The notes under the pieces were generated by a model. It ran no database searches and had not been told where the DNA came from. It saw only the letters and a list, made by a program, of their open reading frames with translations. DNA of 64,000 nt from Oleispira sp036960605 (lineage in GTDB: Bacteria > Pseudomonadota > Gammaproteobacteria > Pseudomonadales > Oceanobacteraceae), in contig JBALXI010000018.1 of NCBI GenBank assembly GCA_036960605.1, forward strand, positions 21,279 to 85,278. The letters run 5' to 3'. The translations under genes and the position numbers were made by a program. Positions 1-8,210 of this stretch are shown here, one piece after another (position 1 is the first letter of the stretch; every line of letters begins with the position of its first letter).

Positions 1-160
1 GGCCATAGTCCATGGCGACGGTTGTATTTTCTTTTATTTCTTTAACCTTGTCCGTTGCACGCGCTTCTGTCGCCACCACATCAATATCACTCAGCGATTG
101 TATGGACGTTGTTTTGCCAGCGCCGACGGGGCCAGAAAAAATAATTTTATATTGGCGCAT
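1..160 (-). CDS. Small Ras-like GTPase (COG2229/SRPRB type), N-terminal part
   Basis: The minus strand from an ATG at 160 encodes 53 residues and runs off the left edge. Residues 10-17 form a P-loop (GPVGAGKT), and the last visible residues, around TTVAMDYG, look like switch I followed by the DxG of switch II. This is the pattern of the small prokaryotic MglA/SRPRB-like GTPases, which often act with Roadblock or receiver-like partners in polarity or motility control. The start follows the stop of the upstream gene by only 5 bp, so the two are cotranscribed. The cellular role cannot be told from the fragment. Confidence 0.8.
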   Translation of the reverse strand, partial: MRQYKIIFSGPVGAGKTTSIQSLSDIDVVATEARATDKVKEIKENTTVAMDYG

Positions 161-165
161 TAGGG

Positions 166-1170
166 TTATGCTCGCTTCAAACGGTTAAGTAATTTTCTAA
201 ATAGCGCACTGTTAGTGTTTTCAGTTTTGAACGGTATTATTTCAGCAATACCATTAGATTGTTGCGCTAGGTTGCTATCAATAGCCGCCGTTATAAAGCT
301 GCAAACATGTTCAATGGGAATAGACAGCTGTCGAGCTATGTTGTTGATGTTGTTCGGTGATTTTGACCATAGTCCGGCTATTTTCAGCGCTGATTCAGGC
401 TGGCTCCAACGCGTTAGATTAGGCCATTTTTTTAACTGGTATTGCGCATCGTCCGCCATGTTTTTTGGCAGCCTTCCGCGTGAGCATAGTATTGCAACTT
501 CCCAAGATAACTCTGGCAAAGCGATCGTTGTATCATCTGGGTTGTCAGAAACTAAGGTGATTTTTTTAATATCACAAAGCTGATCGGTTAACGGAAATTG
601 GCACAAGGTTCTTAGACGTTTTTTGGCAAAGTTCAAACGAGCGATATTTTTATCAGCGTATATTTCTACTCGATATTGTTGAATCGAGATTAATACGGGC
701 GTATTTTTTTTATCACTGAGCTGTATCGCTTTTCGCAGCATGCCTTGAAATGTCGTACTGGGATCGTAAGATAAAGTAATCGATTTTTGTTTATTGTCAG
801 GCGCACGTTCTTCATTAATGGCTGATTTTTTTAATGCTTTATTGTTCTCAAGGTCACTGGCTGTTTTGAGCTCTTTTATTTTTTCCGCAGAGCGAAGGAT
901 TTCAACACCGGTAAAAGGCTTTTGTATCTGAATGACGGATGAGGGAATATCAGTTTGCTGTGATAGTGATAGCGTAATTAACTTTGTTTCACTATTTTGG
1001 TAGTGAGATAGGTATTGCTTACCCTGGGTATTATCGATATCAATAATCAAAACGTCGGGCATTAAATCATCGCTTAAAACAAGGTGGTTTTTACCCTTAG
1101 TTTTAATAAACCCGGCTAGGGTTTTCTGGGATGATGGACTCATGGCTAAAAGTTGAACGGAAAGTAGCAT
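166..1170 (-). CDS. Receiver-like protein, partner of the small GTPase
   Basis: A 334-aa protein, first gene of an operon with the GTPase. Residues about 30-100 resemble a response-regulator receiver fold: hydrophobic strand then IIDID (acidic residues near 44-46), a strand ending LITLS, and a QKPF motif near 83-86 matching the conserved Lys-Pro of receivers. The middle is charged and variable. Residues about 255-320 look like a winged-helix segment (helices around IARQLSIPIEHV). No histidine kinase is nearby, so it may be a pseudo-receiver. I infer it links the GTPase to a signal. Family unknown to me; the receiver call rests on pattern only. Confidence 0.6.
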   Translation of the reverse strand: MLLSVQLLAMSPSSQKTLAGFIKTKGKNHLVLSDDLMPDVLIIDIDNTQGKQYLSHYQNSETKLITLSLSQQTDIPSSVIQIQKPFTGVEILRSAEKIKELKTASDLENNKALKKSAINEERAPDNKQKSITLSYDPSTTFQGMLRKAIQLSDKKNTPVLISIQQYRVEIYADKNIARLNFAKKRLRTLCQFPLTDQLCDIKKITLVSDNPDDTTIALPELSWEVAILCSRGRLPKNMADDAQYQLKKWPNLTRWSQPESALKIAGLWSKSPNNINNIARQLSIPIEHVCSFITAAIDSNLAQQSNGIAEIIPFKTENTNSALFRKLLNRLKRA

Positions 1171-1350
1171 GCTGTCTCTTCACTAAAACTGCGTCTCGTT
1201 AGGTAACGTCGACAATAATAAAGGCGAAGAGAATAAGGGAAATTACAATCTTATCAAATGATAATAAATATTATTTGAAGGATTTATCAATAAAATGACA
1301 TGGATCAATAAATGAAAGCTAAGTCATTGAAGAAGTGTCAGGATTTATTG

Positions 1351-1379
1351 CTAGATAGATTAAATATTACTCTATCTAG
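1351..1379. other. Inverted repeat downstream of azlD
   Basis: Perfect 9-bp arms, CTAGATAGA and TCTATCTAG, separated by 11 nt of AT-rich loop. It sits just beyond the larger azlD hairpin. There is no strong T-tract on the minus-strand side, so it may be a secondary termination or RNA-protection structure. Confidence 0.35.
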
Positions 1380-1391
1380 TTGTTATTTATG

Positions 1392-1432
1392 GTTATTTTT
1401 CTTACTGATAGAAGCGCAGTAAGAAAAATAAC
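1392..1432 (-). terminator. Perfect 16-bp-arm hairpin over the azlD stop codon
   Basis: The arms GTTATTTTTCTTACTG and its exact complement flank a 9-nt loop (1408-1416). The hairpin covers the last ten codons and the stop codon (1402-1404) of azlD. A stem this long is likely to end or stabilise the azlCD transcript, but no U-tract follows on the minus strand, so intrinsic termination is uncertain. Confidence 0.5.
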
Positions 1433-1713
1433 GCCATGCTCAATACCGTGGTTAGCAGAGTATTGTGCGTAGTGATGGCGAGAATAATCGCCACGACGGC
1501 AGATATTAGATAATGGTTATCCAGGCTAATGCTCAACTCATGTTGTTGAATAAAGACAATCGGGGCCCAGATTGCAGACAGCACCGCAGGGGCAGAGTAA
1601 CTCAAGAACTTAAGTATATTGGAGCTCAGTTTCAGCGGTAAGCGAGGTTCTAAAAACAAGTACCGACTGCAGAATATAATGGCGGCCATGAGCAATATCG
1701 TTAAGGTAATCAT
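1402..1713 (-). CDS. azlD: AzlD-family branched-chain amino acid transport subunit
   Basis: A 103-aa, very hydrophobic protein with about four membrane segments, the normal size of AzlD, the small subunit of the AzlCD exporter for branched-chain amino acids and their analogues. Its start overlaps the azlC stop by 4 bp (ATGA type), the usual arrangement for this pair. The last residues (FLLRFYQ) are encoded inside a perfect hairpin. The call rests on hydrophobicity, size and linkage to azlC. Confidence 0.85.
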   Translation of the reverse strand: MITLTILLMAAIIFCSRYLFLEPRLPLKLSSNILKFLSYSAPAVLSAIWAPIVFIQQHELSISLDNHYLISAVVAIILAITTHNTLLTTVLSMALFFLLRFYQ

Positions 1714-2438
1714 TCACCTTCCCCCGTCGCTTTGGCATACAAGCTTCCGCACGCCATGCCTAATAACGAGGCGATTAATAATCCGGATGGAACTTGAAAC
1801 AGCTCGCACACCACAGAGCAAACCAAGCTGACCAAGACACAGATTAAAATAGAAGGGCGATTAATTTGTGGGGTTACGATGGCAATGAACGTAGCGGCAA
1901 TAGCAAAATCGAGACCCCAGCTCTCTAGGTTCGGTATGTTGTGACCAATTAGAATCCCCGCCGCGGAAGCAATATTCCAGGTTAGATAAAAACTCAAACC
2001 GCCGCCGAGTGCGTACCAAGGATTTAAAGGCTGGTTGGCTTGGTCTTTATTTTTGGCAATGATGGCAAAAAGCTCATCGGTTAATAGAAACCCTAAGCTT
2101 AAGCGCCACTTGAGCGGCAGTGGACTGATTTGTGCTCGCATCGCCATGGAATAAAGCAGATGCCGTGAAGTAATCAAAAGAGTCGTTATTAAGATACTGG
2201 TCAGACCGATACCCGCTTTAATCATACCCACAGCCACAAGCTGAGCAGCCCCGGCAAAAACGATGGCTGACATGGCTTGGCTTTCAAACGGACTTAAGCC
2301 TGCATCTAAGGCAAGAGATCCTGCCAATATGCCCCAAGGAATCACGGCGATGCTTAACGGCATTACGGCTAAGGCACCGGCGAGCCAAGCTTTCCAATTT
2401 GAAGAATACGGTTTTGCTGAAGATTTTTGCGACGACAT
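1710..2438 (-). CDS. azlC: AzlC-family branched-chain amino acid permease subunit
   Basis: Large subunit of the two-component AzlCD exporter. The protein has multiple membrane helices and the family-typical region IPWGILAGSLALDAGLSPFE plus FAGAAQLVA near the N-terminus. I placed the start at the ATG at 2438 (MSSQKSS...); the frame is open to a TTG at 2465, which would add nine residues. Downstream azlD overlaps by 4 bp. The upstream 160 bp hold the shared promoter region with the solute-binding protein gene at 2628. Confidence 0.88.
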   Translation of the reverse strand: MSSQKSSAKPYSSNWKAWLAGALAVMPLSIAVIPWGILAGSLALDAGLSPFESQAMSAIVFAGAAQLVAVGMIKAGIGLTSILITTLLITSRHLLYSMAMRAQISPLPLKWRLSLGFLLTDELFAIIAKNKDQANQPLNPWYALGGGLSFYLTWNIASAAGILIGHNIPNLESWGLDFAIAATFIAIVTPQINRPSILICVLVSLVCSVVCELFQVPSGLLIASLLGMACGSLYAKATGEGE

Positions 2439-2627
2439 AAAATTAGAACTTAATGATAAAAACAATAGGGCGTCATGATAACCGATGTGGGTATTTGCAA
2501 GCGGTACAGTTAGGCCCCATTTTAGGGGTACAGCGAGTCACTTACTTAGAGCTCTGATTTAAGGCGAGGTCGTGAATCTCAAACTATACTCTTAGGGAGC
2601 TAATATTCGCTGAGAGCATCGCTACGC

Positions 2628-3389
2628 ATGAGACATACCTTACGGATACTCGTATTCTTTTTGATCGCCAATGTCGGGATCGTTAATGTCGGCTTCGCTG
2701 AGCAAAGCTTATACCTTATTGGTGATGAAAATAATAAGCCTGAGTGCTACATCGATGGGGATGGCAATGTTACTGGCAGTGATGTCGAAATACTGAGGGA
2801 ATTGGGCAAGCGGCTCGATCTAAAATTAGAAATTGAACTGGCGCCTTGGATTCGCGTATTGTCGATGGTCCAGTCGGGTAAGGCTGATGGCGGTTTTCCT
2901 TTGTTTGTTACCCCTGAAAGAAAAGAATACGCACTTTATTCAAAAGTGCCTATTCATGTATCTGTGATGACGCTTTATACCCAGTCAGGTCACGAATTTG
3001 ACTATAACGACTTCCGTGATTTGTATCATAAAAAAATCGGCATAAATCGGGGTTACAGTATTTCAGAAGAGTTTGATCTCGCAGCACAAGCTGGAGACAT
3101 TCAAATAACAGAAGTGGATACCCTCGGTCAATTGGTGAAGATGTTAACCAGTGGCCGCATTGATGCGATTGCTGCTACCCCTTCTAGTATTACAACCTAT
3201 CTAAAAGAGCATGGCATCGAGATTTCAGCCATTGGTCATGTACGTTCTCGAGCGGCCTATTTGACCTTATCTAAAATGGCTAAGATTAAAGATAAAGACC
3301 GGCTATTAGAAAAGATTAATCAAGCATTGCTGCTGATGGAACAAGAAGGCATCATTGAAGAAATTACTCAAAAACATCTAAATTATTGA
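2628..3389 (+). CDS. Periplasmic solute-binding protein, family 3 (amino acid type)
   Basis: A 253-aa protein with a Sec signal peptide of about 24 residues (hydrophobic core then GFA-EQ). The rest has the bilobed family 3 pattern: GSDVEILRELGKRL, LAPWIRVLSMVQSGKADGGF and TPERKEYALYSK, then IGINRGYSISEE and GRIDAIAATP. No permease or ATPase gene is adjacent. Gammaproteobacteria commonly carry such stand-alone copies, so its ligand and partner are unknown. It ends 7 bp before the convergent RhtB-type exporter. Confidence 0.85.
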   Translation: MRHTLRILVFFLIANVGIVNVGFAEQSLYLIGDENNKPECYIDGDGNVTGSDVEILRELGKRLDLKLEIELAPWIRVLSMVQSGKADGGFPLFVTPERKEYALYSKVPIHVSVMTLYTQSGHEFDYNDFRDLYHKKIGINRGYSISEEFDLAAQAGDIQITEVDTLGQLVKMLTSGRIDAIAATPSSITTYLKEHGIEISAIGHVRSRAAYLTLSKMAKIKDKDRLLEKINQALLLMEQEGIIEEITQKHLNY

Positions 3390-3396
3390 TGAATAC

Positions 3397-3996
3397 CTAG
3401 ATTATTAATAAATAGCCCGCGATTAAAATTAGCCCTGCGCCCATCACTTGATTAAAACGCATAAGGTGATGAGGGTGCTGCAATAAATTTTGTAGTTTAT
3501 TACCTAGGGCCGCCCAACAACTGATCGAAATAAAGCAAATAATCAAATACAGTGTGGTGAATGTCATTAATAAAGAGACTGAGTGTGCGACCTGAAAAGC
3601 AGTAATCCCTGATAGGCAGGCAATCCATGCTTTAGGGTTGAGCCATTGCAGTAGCGCACCTTTTAAAAACCCCGGTAAGTTGTCGTTCTTTACATCAATC
3701 GCGTCAGCAGATTGCTGAGCAGAGCGTATTGTTTGAATACCTAAGTAGGCAATGAATAAAGCCCCTAATATCTGCAATGCTGTCATCAGGTTAGATGGTA
3801 GAAAATCAAACCCTAGAGTGAATCCCAGCCCCAGCATAAAGAGCAGCAGACTAAAGCCAAGGCTCGCCCCCGCCACAAAAGGCAGTGTTCGTACGAAACC
3901 ATGGTTGATACCGCTGGCAAGGGTTATCAGGTTCACAGGCCCCGGAGATATCGACATGCTTAGCGCAAAACTAGCCATCGCAAAAATAAGTGACAT
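3397..3996 (-). CDS. LysE/RhtB-family amino acid exporter
   Basis: A 199-aa membrane protein with about six hydrophobic segments. The N-terminal SMSISPGPVNLITLASGINHGFVRTLPFVAGASLGF is the family signature, and LQWLNPKAWIACLSG is the second conserved block. These proteins export homoserine, threonine, lysine or similar amino acids by proton exchange. The gene is divergent from the LysR gene at 4122, with 125 bp between. This is the usual arrangement for a LysR-controlled RhtB exporter. Substrate unknown. Confidence 0.9.
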   Translation of the reverse strand: MSLIFAMASFALSMSISPGPVNLITLASGINHGFVRTLPFVAGASLGFSLLLFMLGLGFTLGFDFLPSNLMTALQILGALFIAYLGIQTIRSAQQSADAIDVKNDNLPGFLKGALLQWLNPKAWIACLSGITAFQVAHSVSLLMTFTTLYLIICFISISCWAALGNKLQNLLQHPHHLMRFNQVMGAGLILIAGYLLII

Positions 3997-4121
3997 AAAA
4001 CCTCTTTAATCATCAATTATGGCTAGGAAAGCCGCTAATGACGATCATATATTAAACTGCTAGCATTGATTAGATGGTTTAATTCGATTTCATTGATCGA
4101 TAATATGGGATTAGTGGCAAC

Positions 4122-5099
4122 ATGATAGATGAACTCAGAGGATTAGCGATATTCGCTGAAACGGCCAAGCAGGGGTCGTTTAAAAAGGCCGCGTTAGAAC
4201 TTGGTTTGTCATCTTCGGTGGTGAGTTATCACATTAGTGAGCTTGAAAAGCGTATCGATTGCGCTCTTATGTATCGCTCGACACGTAAGCTCTCTCTCAC
4301 CCATGAAGGGCAAATCTTATTAGTGCATGCTCAGAAGATGTTGCAAGAAGTTGAAGTGGGTTTAGCGAAGGTCAGCAGTCAGGATCAACAGCTTAAAGGT
4401 AAGCTTTCAATAACATTGCCATCAGCGCTGACGCGATCGCCCTTGATTGCAAAAATTGTACAATTTCACCAAGCCCATGCTCTGATCGATTTGAATATCG
4501 TTTTCAGTGATCTGCGCCAAGATCTGATTACCGATACGATTGATTTAGCCATCCGCATCGGCGATATGGCGGATAGTACATTGATGAGCAAGCGGCTTGG
4601 CAGTATTCGGCGCACGCTGGTTTGTACTCCTGAGTTTATCAAAGATCAATGTTTACGGAATAACATTGAAATACAGACAGTATTGGATTTACAGCCCGCA
4701 GATATTGAAAGCTGGCCTTGGATTAAACTATCCATGCTCAATAATAAGCGTCGATTAATACCGCGTAATACTCCCATTAGTTCATCCGATACAAGGAATA
4801 CAAAATCGATAATTCGAGAAAGTTTAGAGCTAGATTTCAACAGTTCAATTACGGTGGATAGTGTCGAGGCGATGACCCAGTTTTGTTTATTGGGCAGTGG
4901 TATTGCAACACCGCCTGATTTTTTAGTCGAGCAAGCGCTGGCGAATCAAACCCTCATTGAGCTGTTACCTGATTGGCAGGTTGAAGATCTTCCTCTCTAT
5001 GCTGTTTGGCATAATAGCAATGTAACCAAAGGATCTGGCAATAAAAAGGTACAGCGCTTAATCGATTTCTTAGACGGTAACCAAGTCCCTCAGTCTTAA
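4122..5099 (+). CDS. LysR-family transcriptional regulator
   Basis: A 325-aa protein with an N-terminal winged HTH (residues 4-62: GSFKKAALELGLSSSVVSYH, then LEKRIDCALMYRSTRKLSLT). A substrate-binding effector domain follows (about 90-310), of the CrgA-like subgroup with IDLAIRIGDMADSTLMSKRL. It contains an unusual insert-like stretch near residues 205-225 (MLNNKRRLIPRNTPISSSDT). The divergent RhtB exporter is the likely target. Confidence 0.92.
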   Translation: MIDELRGLAIFAETAKQGSFKKAALELGLSSSVVSYHISELEKRIDCALMYRSTRKLSLTHEGQILLVHAQKMLQEVEVGLAKVSSQDQQLKGKLSITLPSALTRSPLIAKIVQFHQAHALIDLNIVFSDLRQDLITDTIDLAIRIGDMADSTLMSKRLGSIRRTLVCTPEFIKDQCLRNNIEIQTVLDLQPADIESWPWIKLSMLNNKRRLIPRNTPISSSDTRNTKSIIRESLELDFNSSITVDSVEAMTQFCLLGSGIATPPDFLVEQALANQTLIELLPDWQVEDLPLYAVWHNSNVTKGSGNKKVQRLIDFLDGNQVPQS

Positions 5100-5182
5100 A
5101 ACACTCTCTTTATACTCAGAAAGCCTAAAGCCAGAGGCTGCTGAAGACTATACTTAGTCATGACCTTTTAAGGAGGCGATCA

Positions 5183-5953
5183 ATGAAGAATTTATATCGA
5201 TACCTATTCAGCCTAAGTTTATTGTTCTGTTCTGTATTTACTCATACAGAAGATCCCGTTGTGATTGCTACTAACGATTATACGCCCTATACGTCAACCA
5301 AAAATGACGGCTCTGGAGTAATTCTAGAAATTATTCGGCAGGCTTTTAATGAAGTGGATTTAGATGTTGATTATCAATTCTACCCATGGAAACGCTGTTT
5401 AGGAGAGGTTGATAAAGGGCTAGTATTCGCGGCCACCCCTTATTTTAAAACAGACGCTCGTCAAAAGATTTATGATTATTCTGATCCGATATTACCCATG
5501 TTTAACCGCTGGTTTTATAACAAAGAAAAGTTTCCTGATGGTTTCGAATGGTCAGAAATGGAAAGTTTTCAGGGTTACAGAATTGGTGGCGTAATAGGAT
5601 ACTGGTACATCCCAGAATTTGAGAGGCTAGGCTTAAATTTTGAACTGGTTAAAAGTGATTTGCAGAATTTACAGAAGTTGGTCAATCATCGGATAGATTT
5701 TACGATTATTGATGAGCTAACCGGAAATGATTTGATCCGAGAGCACTTGTCTACTAATGCAGAAAATATTGGGATTTTAGACAAATCTTATGATTTCCAA
5801 GAAAGTTATCTTCTTATTTCTAGGGATTATCCTAATAGCGAAGTAATAAAGAAGAAATTTAATCAAGGATTGAAGATGTTAAAGGAAAATGGCAAGTTTT
5901 GGCAGATCCTAATCAGTCACGAAGTGCCTGATGACTTTAATAAAACTAAATGA
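5183..5953 (+). CDS. Periplasmic solute-binding protein, family 3
   Basis: A 256-aa protein behind a near-consensus Shine-Dalgarno (AAGGAGGCGATCAATG). A signal peptide of about 22 residues is followed by DPVVIATNDYTPYTS, EIIRQAFNEVDLDVDYQFYPWKRCLGEVDKG and TDARQKIYDYSDPI, typical of the polar amino acid binding family. Like the gene at 2628, it has no transporter neighbours. Its last 37 bp overlap the convergent cysC, so the two messages are complementary at their 3' ends. Confidence 0.87.
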   Translation: MKNLYRYLFSLSLLFCSVFTHTEDPVVIATNDYTPYTSTKNDGSGVILEIIRQAFNEVDLDVDYQFYPWKRCLGEVDKGLVFAATPYFKTDARQKIYDYSDPILPMFNRWFYNKEKFPDGFEWSEMESFQGYRIGGVIGYWYIPEFERLGLNFELVKSDLQNLQKLVNHRIDFTIIDELTGNDLIREHLSTNAENIGILDKSYDFQESYLLISRDYPNSEVIKKKFNQGLKMLKENGKFWQILISHEVPDDFNKTK

Positions 5954-6501
5954 TTTATAACATCTTGAACAGCGTCTTCTAAGGATTTACCTGAAATCAT
6001 TTTAATATGAACTTCAGGTTTTAAAGGTTTTTCGTAAGGTGAATCGATACCGGTAAACTCTGGTAGTTCACCCACACGGGCTTTCTTATACAAGCCTTTT
6101 ACATCTCGTTGTTCACAGACTTCTAGTGGCGTATCAACAAAGACTTCAATAAATTCGTCATCGTTAAATAGCTTGCGCACGTTATCTCGGCTTTCTCTAA
6201 AAGGAGAGATAAAAGCACATAATACGATGATACCGGCATCAACTAATTGCTGAGCCATATGGCCAACTCGGCGAATATTTTCTTCTCTATCTTCTTTACT
6301 AAAACTCAAGTCTTTGCATAACCCAGTACGGACTATATCGCCGTCTAGCAGAGAAGTTTTCAGCCCTAACTCAATAAACTGCTTTTCAACTTCACACGCC
6401 AAACTGGATTTGCCTGCACCGCTATATCCGGTAAACCAGATGACGCAGGGTTTTGTTGTTTTATTTAAAGTTTTTATAATAGTTGTCATAGTCGTAGTCA
6501 T
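5917..6501 (-). CDS. cysC: Adenylylsulfate (APS) kinase
   Basis: A 194-aa kinase that phosphorylates APS to PAPS. It shows the P-loop GYSGAGKSS (residues 25-33), the LLDGDIVRTGL block, ISPFRESRDNVR, and the substrate loop GLYKKARVGELPEFTGIDSPYEKP. All key motifs are present and the length is normal. No cysD, cysN or cysH lies in the window, so this is an orphan copy, perhaps serving sulfation rather than assimilation. The ATG shares one base with the stop of the upstream LysR gene (TAATG), so translation is coupled. The 3' end overlaps the gene at 5183 by 37 bp. Confidence 0.93.
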   Translation of the reverse strand: MTTTMTTIIKTLNKTTKPCVIWFTGYSGAGKSSLACEVEKQFIELGLKTSLLDGDIVRTGLCKDLSFSKEDREENIRRVGHMAQQLVDAGIIVLCAFISPFRESRDNVRKLFNDDEFIEVFVDTPLEVCEQRDVKGLYKKARVGELPEFTGIDSPYEKPLKPEVHIKMISGKSLEDAVQDVINHLVLLKSSGTS

Positions 6502-7379
6502 TATGTTTCATCCGCAAACCATTGTTCAAGAAATTCAATGCAATGTACTAGTTTAGTCGGTACAAAATGTCGAGCAGGGTAAAGGGCATAAAGGGTCAGG
6601 TTCGGTTTTTTAGTTTTTGATAAAATTTCAATAACGTCACCTTTTTCTATTGCTTCACGGCAAACAAAATCAGGAATGAAACCAATGCCCTGGTTACGCT
6701 TAATCACTTCCATCATAAAGACAGTGCTATTTACTCTTAAATTACCCTGAATAGTAATGCCATCATCAATGGGCCAAACATTTTTTCCTTGAAAATAGCT
6801 GTATTCAAAACAATTGTGTTGAGATAAGTCGTGTGCAATTTTAATCTTTGGATGATTCTCAAAGTACTCGGCGCCGACGCAGACTTTATAGTTAAATTGA
6901 GTCAGTGGGCGGCCGACATAATTGGAATCAATGGCTTTGCTCGAAGCCCGGAAACCTAAATCAAAACCTTGCTCAACCAGGTCAATACTTTCATCCCCTA
7001 AGTGAATATCCAATTCAATGTCTGGATACGTCTGCATAAAATCGGCAAACAAACCTGATAAGTCGGTAATGCCTAACGCCATAGGCGCGTTGATTTTTAG
7101 TTTTCCTTTCGGCTTAGCTTGTCTGTCTTGCACAAAGTCTTCTGCATCATCCAATTTTTCTAAAATCTCTCGTGCGCGTTGCAAATAACCTTCACCGGCA
7201 TCGGTTAATTGCACGCTGCGGGTTGATCGATGTAATAAGCGAGCGCCCAGTGAGTCTTCCAAGCGGCTGATCTCTTTACTTATCATCGATTTAGAGGCAT
7301 TGGTTTGCTCGGCGACACGAGTAAAGCTTCCTAGGTCAGCCAAGCGGACAAAAAGTTGAATTGCGCGCAGTTTATCCAT
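6501..7379 (-). CDS. LysR-family regulator, coupled to cysC
   Basis: A 292-aa regulator with an HTH at residues 3-60 (GSFTRVAEQTNASKSMISKEISRLEDSLGARLLHRSTRSVQLT) and a CrgA-type effector domain (LFADFMQTYPDIELDIHLGDESIDLVEQGFDLGFRAS). It is divergent from the GST operon at 7562, which is its probable target. It is also the first gene of a two-gene message with cysC through a one-base TAATG overlap. Confidence 0.92.
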   Translation of the reverse strand: MDKLRAIQLFVRLADLGSFTRVAEQTNASKSMISKEISRLEDSLGARLLHRSTRSVQLTDAGEGYLQRAREILEKLDDAEDFVQDRQAKPKGKLKINAPMALGITDLSGLFADFMQTYPDIELDIHLGDESIDLVEQGFDLGFRASSKAIDSNYVGRPLTQFNYKVCVGAEYFENHPKIKIAHDLSQHNCFEYSYFQGKNVWPIDDGITIQGNLRVNSTVFMMEVIKRNQGIGFIPDFVCREAIEKGDVIEILSKTKKPNLTLYALYPARHFVPTKLVHCIEFLEQWFADET

Positions 7380-7483
7380 CGATAGGTCTCACGGAGGGCA
7401 GGTACTTATGTATCAACTGTCTCCATATTGGAAACATCTGGTTCTCATTATAGCTATATATGATAACAGTAAAAACCCCCAAG

Positions 7484-7515
7484 CTGCACCTGTCGTCATT
7501 AAACGACAGGTGCAG
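7484..7515. promoter_or_regulatory. Perfect 13-bp-arm palindrome between LysR and GST genes
   Basis: CTGCACCTGTCGT and ACGACAGGTGCAG flank a 6-nt centre (CATTAA). It lies 46 bp upstream of the GST start and about 105 bp from the LysR start. No T-tract follows, so termination is unlikely. An operator or a 5'-leader hairpin of the GST message fits better. LysR sites are usually shorter and less perfect than this. Confidence 0.55.
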
Positions 7516-7561
7516 TTGCACTGAAATCACTTAAACCTTTAATTCAGAACGGAACAATATT

Positions 7562-8200
7562 ATGTACACACTTTATTACTCTCCAAGCGCTTGTTCACTG
7601 GCCACTCAGGTGGTTTTACATGAACTGGGTCAAGCGGTTGAAATTAAGAATGTTCAGCAGCTAGAAAACTTCAAGAGCATCAATCCAGTCGGTGCCGTGC
7701 CGGTATTACTTGATGACGACAAGGGCTATACCGATAAAGCACTGACTGAAGGCGCAGCGATTATTTTATACCTGCTTAATAAGCATGAAAACACTTTGCT
7801 GCCTGCTACGGGTCATGCGCGTCAGCAGGGGATTGAGAACATGATGTTTGCCAATGCCACGATGCACCCTAGCTATGGTCGTTTGTTCTTTATCGCGCAA
7901 CATATTAGCGATGAGAGCACTCACGATAAAAAGATTAGGCAAGCTGCCTTTGATACTGCGGCTGAGTCTATTAACGTCTTATGGCAGGTCGTTGAGCAGA
8001 AACTAGCGTTACACCCGAATAATGAAATATTTTTAGGCGGCGCGAAGCCATCAGCAGCCGACATTTTGCTTGCCGTGTATTCCCGTTGGGGTGCAAGTTT
8101 CCCTGTTGAAATCACCCTAGGGCCGAAAGTTCAGAAGATGCTTGCAGCCGTATTAGCATTGCCAAGTTTCGAAAAAGCACTAGCAGCCGAGCAAGGTTAA
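7562..8200 (+). CDS. Glutathione S-transferase, beta-class-like
   Basis: A 212-aa cytosolic GST. The N-terminal thioredoxin fold starts MYTLYYSPSACSLATQVVLHELG, which places a cysteine where beta-class enzymes have Cys10. NPVGAVPVLLDDD carries the cis-proline and LTEGAAIILYL the glutathione gamma-glutamyl contact. The C-terminal half is the all-helical domain (SAADILLAVYSRWG). It heads a tight operon with an NTF2-like protein, a DsbA-family protein and a tautomerase, suggesting a small detoxification or aromatic-degradation unit. Confidence 0.9.
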   Translation: MYTLYYSPSACSLATQVVLHELGQAVEIKNVQQLENFKSINPVGAVPVLLDDDKGYTDKALTEGAAIILYLLNKHENTLLPATGHARQQGIENMMFANATMHPSYGRLFFIAQHISDESTHDKKIRQAAFDTAAESINVLWQVVEQKLALHPNNEIFLGGAKPSAADILLAVYSRWGASFPVEITLGPKVQKMLAAVLALPSFEKALAAEQG

Positions 8201-8210
8201 GGAATTTGTT

